Shown here: positions 9,288 to 16,747 of the stretch, one piece after another
Layout of the letters: each line of letters opens with the position of its first letter
Position numbering within the stretch: the first letter of the stretch is position 1
NCBI RefSeq assembly: GCF_023221595.1
Contig: NZ_CP096563.1
Location: 186,001 to 250,000 of the forward strand
Direction of reading: 5' to 3'
Origin: Rhodococcus qingshengii JCM 15477
Lineage (GTDB): Bacteria; Actinomycetota; Actinomycetes; Mycobacteriales; Mycobacteriaceae
DNA: 64,000 nt
Position numbers and translations under genes: made by a program
The notes under the pieces: generated by a model
Told to the model about the DNA's origin: nothing
Databases searched by the model: none
Seen by the model: only the letters and a program-made list of their open reading frames with translations

Positions 9288-10106
9288 ATGACCTTGTCGC
9301 ATGACATCTCCGGTAGTGGTCCCACGCTTGTGCTCGTCCATGGCATCGTCCATCGACGGCAGGCGTGGGATTCGCTTTTGGACCAGCTGACGCCGTACCG
9401 CCGCGTCGTCACCGTCGACCTGCCGGGTCACGGAGAGTCGCTGCTGCCCGAACTCGGTCCGGACGTCATGGGACAGCTGATCGACGATGTCAGTGAGTTC
9501 GTCAAGGAAGTGACGCCGGCGGGGGAGCGTGCCCACGTCGCGGGAAACTCCCTCGGCGGCTGGATTGCCCTCTCGCTGGCAGCGCGCGGCGATGTCGCGT
9601 CGGCGACAGCTCTTTCGCCGGCCGGGTTCTTTGTCAATCACCTCGATCAGGTGCGAGCGATCAACACGTTCCGTGCACTGCGCGGCACAGCCAAGCTCAT
9701 GGGTGACGGATTGCCACGCGCATTGCGGTACAAGCTGATTCGCTATCCGGCGCTCGCCGCGTTCTTCGCTCATCCGAGTCATGTCGGTTATGCAGCGGCG
9801 TTGGCCGACTGCCGTTCGCTCGTGTCGAACGAACTCGTCGATCTCGGTCTCGAGATGGACTTCGTGCTGCCGCCCATCGTGGATCCCACTGTGCCGGTGA
9901 CGGTTGCGTGGGGTCGACGCGATCTCATCCTGCCCGTGTATCAGGCGCAGCGCGTGAAAAAGCCGTTCCCGCAGGCAAAGTTGATGGTTCTGCCCGGCCT
10001 TGGGCACGTACCGATGACAGATGCCCCCGAGCTGATCAGTTCGATCCTGCTGGCAGGAAGCGAACCGTTCGGCTCGAGGGCAAAATCCGTGAGTGCTGCA
10101 GGCTAG
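9288..10106 (+). CDS. alpha/beta hydrolase
   Basis: A 272-residue alpha/beta-fold hydrolase. It shows the oxyanion LVHGIVHRRQAWD, the nucleophile elbow GNSLGG (Ser about residue 88), the acid in WGRRDLILP and the histidine in LPGLGHVPMTDAPE, so the catalytic triad is complete. There is no signal sequence. The start ATG at 9288 follows a GTTGGTGAC stretch rather than a strong Shine-Dalgarno. Its stop shares the CTAG at 10103-10106 with the stop of the convergent ferritin gene. Substrate unknown. Confidence 0.88.
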   Translation: MTLSHDISGSGPTLVLVHGIVHRRQAWDSLLDQLTPYRRVVTVDLPGHGESLLPELGPDVMGQLIDDVSEFVKEVTPAGERAHVAGNSLGGWIALSLAARGDVASATALSPAGFFVNHLDQVRAINTFRALRGTAKLMGDGLPRALRYKLIRYPALAAFFAHPSHVGYAAALADCRSLVSNELVDLGLEMDFVLPPIVDPTVPVTVAWGRRDLILPVYQAQRVKKPFPQAKLMVLPGLGHVPMTDAPELISSILLAGSEPFGSRAKSVSAAG

Positions 10107-10627
10107 ATGGTTCCGCCGGCTGCGCTCGGTGCACCGGTGGTGTCACCGACGGTGCTCATCTCGCGGGACACGAAGTCTTCGAGGTCGAACAGGTTGGCGC
10201 CTGCGCGGTCCGCGATGGTGAGAAGTGTTGTCATGCTTGCAACTTCCTCGACCTGCTCCTTGAGGAACCACTGCATGAACTGCTCGCCGAGGTAGTCGCC
10301 TTCTTCGCGGGCAGTGCTCGCGAGCTGGACGATCTGCTCGGTGACCGTCTTCTCCTGCGTCAGCGCGAGAGCGATGGGCTCGCGGGCATCCTTGAAGTCG
10401 GCCTTCGCGGCGTCGACGCCGGTGAGTTCGACATTGATGTCGCGATCGAGGAAATACTGAACGATCATCATTGCGTGGTTACGCTCTTCCACAGCCTGCT
10501 TGTAGAAGTGCTTTGCCAGCTGTGGCAGATCCGCATTGTCGAAGTAAACCGCTGTCGCGATGTACTGATGCGAAGCGTTGAACTCGTTGCGAATCTGGTC
10601 TCGGAGTAGTGCGTGGAATTTGGTCAT
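10103..10627 (-). CDS. bfrB: ferritin (BfrB-type) iron storage protein
   Basis: Stores ferric iron in a 24-mer shell. Starting from the ATG at 10625-10627 (MTKFHALLRDQIRNEFNASH) the product is 174 aa, normal for the family. Ferroxidase ligands are visible: Glu15 in RNEF, Glu48 and His51 in EERNHAMM, and the later EKTVTEQI helix. A longer frame to 10684 lacks family similarity in its added residues. In M. tuberculosis bfrB (Rv3841) follows glpQ1, as here. No convincing IdeR box was found in the 175 bp upstream, although a TTAGGT half-site occurs near 10730. Confidence 0.95.
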   Translation of the reverse strand: MTKFHALLRDQIRNEFNASHQYIATAVYFDNADLPQLAKHFYKQAVEERNHAMMIVQYFLDRDINVELTGVDAAKADFKDAREPIALALTQEKTVTEQIVQLASTAREEGDYLGEQFMQWFLKEQVEEVASMTTLLTIADRAGANLFDLEDFVSREMSTVGDTTGAPSAAGGTI

Positions 10628-10802
10628 GTGAGTCTCCCCAGAAGTCATGAATTCCAAGATAGTGCAGGTCAGAGGCCCTGTCATCCCAGTATGACCTTAT
10701 TGTGGTAAGCGTTCCCAAACTAAAGAAGACCTAATTTTTCTTCGAATTCGGTGAGGTTATCGAGCCCGGTGAATTCGAATGTTTCATTTAGGAATGTCCA
10801 TT

Positions 10803-11729
10803 TCACCAGGCGAGTTCCGCGCATTTACCGTCGCTTCCCTGTAGTTCCACCTGTACGGTGGCGTGCCCCAGTTCGAATACCTCGGCAAGCAAGGTTCGGG
10901 TTGCTGCGAGCACCGTTGTGGGATCGGCGTCACTGACCGCGGTGACGTGAACGGAAGCAACTTCCATCCCCGAGGTGAGTGTCCAGACGTGCAGATCGTG
11001 CGCGTCGACGACTCCCGGCAGAGCGTTGATCTTCTCGATGATCGAGGTGACGTCGATGCGGTCGGGAGCCTGCTGGAGGAGGATGCGAACGGCGTGGCGG
11101 CCCAGGTTGAAGGCACGTGGCAAGACGAAGAGGCCGATCGCGACGCCGATGACGGGGTCGGCGTAGCGCCAACCGAACGCAAGCGTGACCAAGCCGCTGA
11201 CCAGGACGCCGATGGACCCGACCATGTCCGCCATGACTTCGAGGTAGGCGCCGCGGATGTTGATGCTTTCCTTCGCGCCGCTGCGCAGCATGAGGAAGGC
11301 GATGACGTTCATCGCCAGACCGACGACGGCGACTGTCGCGACGGGAAGGCCGGGAACCTCGGGCGGATCCGTGAAGCGGCTGGCGGCCTCGTAAAGCACC
11401 CACCCGGCGACTGCGAAGAGCAGGATCGCATTGGCCAGTGCCGCAAACACTTCCGTGCGGTACATGCCGAAAGTACGGTCGGGGCGCCGGGCGGCACGCT
11501 GTGCGACGAGGATCGCGGCGAGCGCCATGAAGATGCCGAAGATGTCTGTGAACACGTGCGCCGAGTCCGAGAGCAGGGCCAGTGACGAGGTGAAGAGGCC
11601 GACCGTCACCTGCAGCACGAAGGTCACCAACCCGAGGCCGGCGGCGATCCACAGTTTGTTGACATGCTTGCCGCTGTTGCTGGTCGCAGCCTCGGCGGGG
11701 GAGATTCCGTGCCCGTGTCCGTGTGACAT
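10803..11729 (-). CDS. cation diffusion facilitator (CzcD/ZitB-like) metal exporter
   Basis: Six-helix CDF antiporter exporting Zn2+ or similar divalent ions. From the ATG at 11727-11729 it begins MSHGHGHGISP, a His-rich N-terminus typical of zinc transporters. TM2 carries LLSDSAHVFTDIFG (metal-site H and D) and TM5 LEVMADMVGS. A C-terminal cytoplasmic domain (DRIDVTSIIEKINALPGVVDAHDLHVWTL) follows. About 308 aa. AAGGACC lies just upstream. The promoter region is shared with the divergent M23 peptidase gene and contains a palindrome and a BlaI-like operator, so metal- or BlaI-dependent control is plausible. Confidence 0.9.
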   Translation of the reverse strand: MSHGHGHGISPAEAATSNSGKHVNKLWIAAGLGLVTFVLQVTVGLFTSSLALLSDSAHVFTDIFGIFMALAAILVAQRAARRPDRTFGMYRTEVFAALANAILLFAVAGWVLYEAASRFTDPPEVPGLPVATVAVVGLAMNVIAFLMLRSGAKESINIRGAYLEVMADMVGSIGVLVSGLVTLAFGWRYADPVIGVAIGLFVLPRAFNLGRHAVRILLQQAPDRIDVTSIIEKINALPGVVDAHDLHVWTLTSGMEVASVHVTAVSDADPTTVLAATRTLLAEVFELGHATVQVELQGSDGKCAELAW

Positions 11730-11761
11730 CGAAGGTCCTTTCGTCGACGCCAGCCTAGACA

Positions 11762-11792
11762 CATATGCATATATGCGCAATAGTGCATGTCT
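11762..11792. promoter_or_regulatory. AT-rich palindromic element upstream of the CDF gene
   Basis: Contains GCATATATGC (11767-11776), a perfect 10-bp palindrome, flanked by ATGCA and TGCAT arms (an outer imperfect repeat ending near 11788). Such AT-rich interrupted palindromes are typical operators of ArsR/SmtB-type metal sensors. It lies about 35-60 bp upstream of the CDF start codon. Identity of the binding factor is inferred only. Confidence 0.45.
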
Positions 11793-11796
11793 TAAA

Positions 11797-11813
11797 AACT
11801 ATGCAACATAGTT
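11797..11813. promoter_or_regulatory. BlaI-type operator, copy 1
   Basis: AACTATG (11797-11803) and CATAGTT (11807-11813) form a perfect 7-3-7 inverted repeat. The core ACTAT-N-CAAC-ATAGT recurs at 14564-14578. It lies 51 bp upstream of the M23 peptidase start, the first gene of the operon encoding a BlaI-type repressor, as expected for autoregulation. Confidence 0.65.
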
Positions 11814-11863
11814 GTAAGGTGGCGGCGTAGACCTTCATTTGTCATCGACGCGAGGACCGAGAA

Positions 11864-12538
11864 GTGGGAAGACATCGAAAATCCGAGCCGATCAGACCCG
11901 GCGGGCGCATGGCCGCGGTTTCCGTGGCGACGGGTGCAATCCTCGCGTCCGGCACTTCCATCGGGCACGCGTCGCCGCCGTCGGTCGTAGTCGAGGATGC
12001 ATCTGCGGTGTCGGCGCCGGAGATCCTCGACCTTGTCCGGTCGACGGATCTTGCCGGAATAGCCGAACAACTCGGCAAGACGCGACAACTCGAATCCGAG
12101 CGAGCGGCGCTGGTGTACGAGGCCGAAAAGCCACAGGTGATGGCCCCCGTCAGCGGGACGATGACGTCCAACTTCGGTCCACGGTGGGGAACCACCCACT
12201 ACGGTCTCGACATCGCGAACGCGATCGGAACGCCCATCGTGTCGGCGACCGACGGTGTTGTGCTCGAATCCGGTCCCGCCGCGGGATTCGGGCTCTGGGT
12301 CCGCATCCAGCAGGACGACGGGACCGTCGGCGTCTACGGACACATCAACGAGGCGCTCGTGGTTGCGGGTCAGAAGGTGCGGGCGGGTGAGCTGATCGCG
12401 ACCGTGGGCAATCGTGGACAATCGACAGGACCACACCTGCACTACGAGGTGTGGCAACCTGACGGACAGAAGACCGATCCGCTCGCGTACCTGAATTCCC
12501 GGGGCGTGTCGTTCGGGGAGATGACCACGGGCGACTGA
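11864..12538 (+). CDS. M23 (LytM-type) peptidoglycan endopeptidase
   Basis: A secreted 224-residue peptidase. The GTG at 11864 opens MGRHRKSEP; residues about 16-36 are a signal sequence (MAAVSVATGAILASGTSIGHA). After a helical linker the LytM core spans about 95-205, with zinc/catalytic residues in THYGLDIAN (H-x3-D) and GPHLHYEVW (H-x-H), so it looks active. It is the first gene of an apparent operon with blaI- and blaR1-like genes (gap 28 bp to the next), so cell-wall cleavage and wall-stress sensing may be co-controlled. Confidence 0.88.
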   Translation: MGRHRKSEPIRPGGRMAAVSVATGAILASGTSIGHASPPSVVVEDASAVSAPEILDLVRSTDLAGIAEQLGKTRQLESERAALVYEAEKPQVMAPVSGTMTSNFGPRWGTTHYGLDIANAIGTPIVSATDGVVLESGPAAGFGLWVRIQQDDGTVGVYGHINEALVVAGQKVRAGELIATVGNRGQSTGPHLHYEVWQPDGQKTDPLAYLNSRGVSFGEMTTGD

Positions 12539-12566
12539 AGTTCTGTCACGACGCGATGGAGGAGCA

Positions 12567-12926
12567 ATGCAGGGGCTTGGCGGACTCGAAGCCGAGGTCA
12601 TGGATGTGCTCTGGCAGTCCGACGACGCGCTCTCGGTCAAGGATCTGGTCGAGACCCTGGGTGAGCGTCGACAACTTGCGTACACCACCATCCTGACCGT
12701 CGTGACGCATCTCTTCGACAAGGGCTGGGTGAGTCGTGAGAAGAAGAGTCGCGCCTACTTCTATCGGCCGAGTCGCAGCCGTGAAGAGGCCACATCCAGA
12801 GCACTGCGCGAATTGTTGGACAGCAGTTCCGATTCCGCTGCCGTGCTGTTGCACTTCGCCAAGACCATGACAGATGCCGAGAACGAGGCCCTGCGCCGGG
12901 GTCTTTCCGGGGAAGGTGTGCAATGA
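12567..12926 (+). CDS. blaI: BlaI/MecI/CopY-family transcriptional repressor
   Basis: A 119-residue winged-helix repressor: GLGGLEAEVMDVLWQSDDALSVKDLVETLG is the N-terminal helix-turn-helix region and LAYTTILTVVTHLFDKGWVSREKKSRAYFYRPSRS covers the recognition helix and wing, diagnostic of BlaI. The C-terminal 40 residues form the dimerisation helices. A GGAGGAGC ribosome-binding site sits just before the ATG. It overlaps the next gene by 4 bp (ATGA), the M56 sensor peptidase that would cleave or inactivate it. The M. tuberculosis equivalent pair is Rv1846c/Rv1845c, there at another locus. Confidence 0.93.
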   Translation: MQGLGGLEAEVMDVLWQSDDALSVKDLVETLGERRQLAYTTILTVVTHLFDKGWVSREKKSRAYFYRPSRSREEATSRALRELLDSSSDSAAVLLHFAKTMTDAENEALRRGLSGEGVQ

Positions 12927-13870
12927 CATTGGCGTTGCCGATGTTTCTCGGTGCGATGCTCGTGGGATTCCTGGTTCCGAGAGTGTTGCGAGCCGTTTCC
13001 TCGGCGTTGTCACCGGCGGTGCTGCTCGCGGCGTGGCTCGGCAGCATGGCGTCGGCTCTGTATCTCGCTCTCTCCGCGGTCTTGGTTCTGGTGTGGCCGA
13101 GCCACGCGCCGGTCGAGGGGCTGGTCGACGGTATCGCTCGGTGTTTCAGCGCCTTCGCGCACGGCACGAGTTCATGGGTGGGTGAACTGATCACCGGCAC
13201 AGCCGTTGCTGTGGTGGGTGTGATCGCTGTTCGGATCGTGCTGGCCGGCCGCAAGCAGGCACGTGAGCACGCGAGGGTCCGAGATTTCCATCGTGATGTT
13301 CTCTCGATCGTCGCGCGCCGCGACAACTCGGAGTCCGACGTGTTGTGGCTGGATCATCCGCTGCCTATGGCGTACAGCGTCGCCGGAAAGCCTGGATTTG
13401 TTGTTGCGACGCAAGGCTTGTCATCCGCTCTCAGTGGAGGCGAGCGGGATGCTGTCCTCGCGCACGAGCGTGCACACCTGAGCGGCGGTCATCACCGAAT
13501 TGTCGGTGCGTGCGAAGTCTTGGCCGCTGTTCTTCCGCGAGTGCCGTTGTTCGCGGCGGCACCCGCTGCCGTCGGCGCGATCGTCGAACTGTCGGCGGAC
13601 AGACACGCCGCTCGCGTCACCAGCCCGGCTGCGGTGCGTTCCGCCCTTGCCGTGGTGTCGAAATCGCCGCTTCCTCAGCCGGACTGGAGCTTGAGCGATC
13701 GCGGCAGCGCGACCGCGGTGCGATTGAGTTCCCTGGTCGACGGCGACGTGGCGTCGCCTCGGCGACTGACCTGCGCGGTGGCGGCCTGTGTGCCGGCCGC
13801 TGTCACGACGGCCGTTGCCGCAGCCGTGACGGTGGCCGTCTCCGCGGGGATCTGCGCTGTTCTGACCTGA
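12923..13870 (+). CDS. M56-family (BlaR1-like) membrane metallopeptidase
   Basis: A 315-residue membrane peptidase with about three N-terminal helices, a cytoplasmic zinc-peptidase domain carrying HERAH (residues about 181-185) and the third ligand region IVELSADRHAARV, and a C-terminal helix (VAACVPAAVTTAVAAAVTVAV). It lacks the extracellular penicillin-binding sensor domain of classical BlaR1, as in the mycobacterial Rv1845c type. It overlaps blaI by 4 bp. Its stop at 13868-13870 directly abuts the stop of the convergent DsbA-like gene. Confidence 0.88.
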   Translation: MTLALPMFLGAMLVGFLVPRVLRAVSSALSPAVLLAAWLGSMASALYLALSAVLVLVWPSHAPVEGLVDGIARCFSAFAHGTSSWVGELITGTAVAVVGVIAVRIVLAGRKQAREHARVRDFHRDVLSIVARRDNSESDVLWLDHPLPMAYSVAGKPGFVVATQGLSSALSGGERDAVLAHERAHLSGGHHRIVGACEVLAAVLPRVPLFAAAPAAVGAIVELSADRHAARVTSPAAVRSALAVVSKSPLPQPDWSLSDRGSATAVRLSSLVDGDVASPRRLTCAVAACVPAAVTTAVAAAVTVAVSAGICAVLT

Positions 13871-14527
13871 TCATTCTCCCAAGGCCGAATCGATCTGGGC
13901 TTTCAACTGCTCGTAGCTCGGCATCTGGTCCAGCTTCACGTCGTTGAGGAACAGCGTCGGAGTACCTTGGACGCCGAGGCGTCGGCCTTCTTCGAAGTCG
14001 CGCTCGACCCGCTCGCGGACGCCGCGGCTGCCGAGGTCGGATTCGAATCGGGCCATGTCAAGTCCGAGATCTTGTGCGTAGGAACGGAACAGCGCCTCCT
14101 GTGATTCGGCGGATTCACCCCATTGCGACTGCGTCTCGTACATTCGCTTGTACATCTCGACGAATTTGCCCTGGCGAGATGCGGATTCGACGACCTGCGC
14201 CGCGAGAGTGCTGTTGGTGTGACTCGGAATCGGAAAGTATCTGATGCCGAACGTGATTCGATCCTCGTACTCCGCTCTGATCCGCTCCATCGTCGGGTAC
14301 AGCGCGAGGCAGGCTTCGCATTCGAAGTCGAGGAACTCGACCAGGTTCACCTTGCCGTCGGCGGCCGAGGTCAATCGGTACGCGTCGTCGGTGAGGACGG
14401 CGGTGGATTGTGCTGCCCGATCGGCGTTCTCGTTGTCTGCCCGAATCGGATCGACGGTGATGAACGTGATCAGTGCTACCGCGAACACCGCGATCAGGGC
14501 GGCGGATATCTTCATGCTTCTGGACAC
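13871..14527 (-). CDS. DsbA/thioredoxin-like exported disulfide protein
   Basis: A 218-residue protein with a single N-terminal hydrophobic anchor (KISAALIAVFAVALITFITV, signal-anchor or uncleaved signal) and a DsbA-like thioredoxin domain. The active site is FECEAC (Cys70 and Cys73), and the cis-proline loop is VQGTPTLFLND. GTG at 14525-14527 is used; an in-frame ATG at 14515 is an alternative. It is divergent from the CtaG-like gene with a BlaI-type operator between them. A role in making or repairing disulfides of exported, perhaps respiratory, proteins is inferred. Confidence 0.88.
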   Translation of the reverse strand: MSRSMKISAALIAVFAVALITFITVDPIRADNENADRAAQSTAVLTDDAYRLTSAADGKVNLVEFLDFECEACLALYPTMERIRAEYEDRITFGIRYFPIPSHTNSTLAAQVVESASRQGKFVEMYKRMYETQSQWGESAESQEALFRSYAQDLGLDMARFESDLGSRGVRERVERDFEEGRRLGVQGTPTLFLNDVKLDQMPSYEQLKAQIDSALGE

Positions 14528-14562
14528 TGCTGTGCACCTGTACCTTCCGTCGAATTCCTAAA

Positions 14563-14579
14563 TACTATCCAACATAGTA
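14563..14579. promoter_or_regulatory. BlaI-type operator, copy 2
   Basis: TACTAT (14563-14568) and ATAGTA (14574-14579) are complementary arms around CCAAC. It shares the 15-mer ACTAT-N-CAACATAGT with the operator before the M23-blaI-blaR1 operon at 11797-11813, and lies between the divergent dsbA-like (36 bp away) and ctaG-like (63 bp away) genes. Confidence 0.65.
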
Positions 14580-14606
14580 GTTAGGTGTAGAGTCGACGGT
14601 ACCCGC

Positions 14607-14645
14607 ATGGAGACGAAGGAGGACCCGCCGGTGAAGCGTTCGTGA
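14607..14645 (+). CDS. possible 12-codon leader peptide before the CtaG-like gene
   Basis: ATG at 14607 reads METKEDPPVKRS and stops at TGA 14643-14645, overlapping the GTG start of the CtaG-like gene by GTGA. An AAGGAGGA sequence at 14616-14623 is well placed for the internal GTG at 14632 of this same frame but poorly placed (18 bp) for the main start. Translational coupling through a mini-ORF is possible; it may equally be chance. Confidence 0.3.
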   Translation: METKEDPPVKRS

Positions 14646-15583
14646 ATGACACGCCGCCGCCGTCGATCGGGCAGATGCTGGAGTGGGATACCTCATCCCT
14701 CCCGCTTCTTCCTGCCCTGGGAGTTGTTCTTGCACTCTGGTATTGGACTGGCGCTCAGCGAGTTCGCGCGAGTGGGCGACCATGGCCGTGGCATCGGACA
14801 GCGTGTTTCCTCGGTGGGTGCCTGCTGCTGATCGCGGTGACCGGACTGAAGGTCGAGAGCTACGGCTACGAACTCTTCAGCGTCTGGATGTTCCAACACC
14901 TGACGCTCTCGATGGCGATCCCGCCGCTCTGGGTACTGGGCTCGCCGGGACTGCTGCTACTACGTTCGACGCCGCACCGAGGAATAGGAAAAGGCATTCT
15001 CGCGCTTGCCCTCTCGGCATTGCGCAGCCCGCCGGCGCGGTGGATGCTGCACCCCGGGTTCACGATCCCGGTATTTCTGTTCAGCTACTACGGGATCTAC
15101 CTGTCGCCGATCTTCGACACCGTCTCGGCGTTACCGGCTGGACACGTCTTTCTCGAGATCTTCTTTCTCGCCAGCGGTCTGCTCTTCATCATGCCGGTGC
15201 TCGCCACCGGCCCACTGCCGGTGCGACAGAGCTACCTCGGCCGGTGTTTCGACCTGTTCGTGGAGATGCCGCTGCACGTGTTCATCGGCGTCGTACTCAT
15301 GATGGCGACAAAGCCGCTGCTGACCACGTTCGTGGATCCGCCTCCGGAGTGGGGCGTGGACGTGATGCAGGATCAGCAGCTGGCGGGCGCCCTCGCGTGG
15401 TCGTACGGAGAGCCCGTCGCGCTGGTGGTGGTCGTGATCTTCGCGATGCGCTGGAACCGCGACGACAAACGGATGAATGCCGACCTGGACCGCCGCGCCG
15501 AGATCGACGGCGACAGTGATCTGGAGGCGTACAACAATTTCCTCAGATCACTGAACGCCGCCGAGCGGCCTGAGACTCGGTAG
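14642..15583 (+). CDS. CtaG-like cytochrome c oxidase assembly membrane protein
   Basis: A 313-residue polytopic protein of the caa3-type CtaG family with about seven to eight helices. Family landmarks are FSVWMFQHLTLSMAIPPLWVLGSPGLLLLR, the histidine-bearing PAGHVFLEIFFLASGLLFIMPVLATGPLP, and VEMPLHVFIGVVLMM. It probably helps assemble or deliver copper to the oxidase. The C-terminal tail is charged (DDKRMNADLDRRAEID). The start is the GTG at 14642. It shares its promoter region with the DsbA-like gene. Confidence 0.82.
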   Translation: MNDTPPPSIGQMLEWDTSSLPLLPALGVVLALWYWTGAQRVRASGRPWPWHRTACFLGGCLLLIAVTGLKVESYGYELFSVWMFQHLTLSMAIPPLWVLGSPGLLLLRSTPHRGIGKGILALALSALRSPPARWMLHPGFTIPVFLFSYYGIYLSPIFDTVSALPAGHVFLEIFFLASGLLFIMPVLATGPLPVRQSYLGRCFDLFVEMPLHVFIGVVLMMATKPLLTTFVDPPPEWGVDVMQDQQLAGALAWSYGEPVALVVVVIFAMRWNRDDKRMNADLDRRAEIDGDSDLEAYNNFLRSLNAAERPETR

Positions 15584-15594
15584 GCCGGTGGCCC

Positions 15595-16140
15595 TCAGAC
15601 GCCGCCGCCGGCGGGCGTCGGAGCCATTGCGTCGGCAGCGGCCGGGGTGTTCATCTCGCGTGCGACAAATGTTTCGAGGTGGAACAGGTTGTCGCCGGCG
15701 CGGTCGACGATGGTGAGAAGTGTTGTCATGCTTGCCACTTCCTCGACCTGTTCCTTGAGGAACCACTGCATGAACTGCTCGCCCAGGTAGTCGCCGGTAT
15801 CGCGCGCGGTGCGTGCCAGCTGCGTGATCTGCTCCGTGACCGTCTTCTCCTGCTCGAGTGCCAACTCGACCGGAGCCCGGACACTGTCGAACTTCGTCAC
15901 GACGTCGTCGATGCCCGGAACGTCCACGTCGAGGTCGTTGTCGAGCAGGTACTGGATCATCATCATCGCGTGACCGCGTTCCTCGGTGGCCTGGCTGTAG
16001 AAGCGCGCGGCCATCTGCGGAAGATCGTGTGCATCGAAGTACACCGCTACCGCGATGTACTGCTGCGATGCAGTGAACTCGTTACGGATCTGCTGACGCA
16101 GCAGAGTGGTGAATTCGCTCGAGTTCTTCGCCTGTGTCAT
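15595..16140 (-). CDS. second ferritin (BfrB paralogue)
   Basis: A 181-residue ferritin closely resembling the one at 10103-10627: both contain GEQFMQWFLKEQVEEVASM near the C-terminal half. Ferroxidase ligands are kept (Glu21 in RNEF, Glu54 and His57 in EERGHAMM). The N-terminus adds about six residues (MTQAKNSSEF) and the C-terminal tail is glycine/alanine-rich. No IdeR-like box is apparent upstream. It may differ from the first copy in regulation or assemble with it into a mixed shell. Confidence 0.93.
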   Translation of the reverse strand: MTQAKNSSEFTTLLRQQIRNEFTASQQYIAVAVYFDAHDLPQMAARFYSQATEERGHAMMMIQYLLDNDLDVDVPGIDDVVTKFDSVRAPVELALEQEKTVTEQITQLARTARDTGDYLGEQFMQWFLKEQVEEVASMTTLLTIVDRAGDNLFHLETFVAREMNTPAAADAMAPTPAGGGV

Positions 16141-16177
16141 CCCAACAGGTTACTGGGTCGTCGCCGCTGAGAGGGAG

Positions 16178-16648
16178 CTACTTCTTGTCGAGCTGATCGA
16201 TGACGAAGCCCACAGTTTCCGGTCGGTACCCGTAGACGAACGAGTCCTTTTCGCCGACGTACCAATCGCCGCACTGAAAAGAACTGCCCTTCTCGACCCC
16301 CGTCGGCCACCACTGTGCGGACAACGATGCGGGACGAGTTTCGACGGTGGGTCGTGCGATGCAGCTGTTGTGATCTATCTCCGCGATGTTCGCAGTCATT
16401 CGCAGGATGCGTTCGTTGCCGGTGGTGCGGATGACCTCGTCGATACCCGTTGCGCCGGCGGGAACCCAACTCGGCAGTGTGTCGATTCCGTTGGATGCTT
16501 GTGCAAAAGAGAAGGTTTCGGTTTTCTTGTACGCCTTGGAGTCGTCGAACTTCTCGAAGGTTCCGGAGCAGGACGTCACGAGTGCAGCAGCTCCGACGGC
16601 GGCGGCAACGACGGCGAGAGTGCGGAATCGGCGGTGTGTTGTGTTCAT
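16178..16648 (-). CDS. putative lipoprotein
   Basis: A 156-residue protein with an N-terminal signal ending in the lipobox LVTSC (Cys27), so it should be a lipid-anchored exported protein. The mature part has two further cysteines (HNSCIARP and FQCGDWYVG) likely to form a disulfide. No family is recognised. It stands alone between a ferritin gene and the LCP gene on the same strand, about 100 bp from the latter. Confidence 0.75.
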   Translation of the reverse strand: MNTTHRRFRTLAVVAAAVGAAALVTSCSGTFEKFDDSKAYKKTETFSFAQASNGIDTLPSWVPAGATGIDEVIRTTGNERILRMTANIAEIDHNSCIARPTVETRPASLSAQWWPTGVEKGSSFQCGDWYVGEKDSFVYGYRPETVGFVIDQLDKK

Positions 16649-16747
16649 ACCTTCACGGTATTTTTCGGCCGCCGATTCCGCGTCCTGCCGGAAAGCGATT
16701 TGTTCGCCGGGCTTGTCCTCCCGCGGTACTACCGGAACTCAGGGCGA

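Noticed and set aside
10715..10740. IdeR box upstream of the first ferritin
   Set aside because: Only a TTAGGT half matches; about 9 of 19 positions agree, no better than background.
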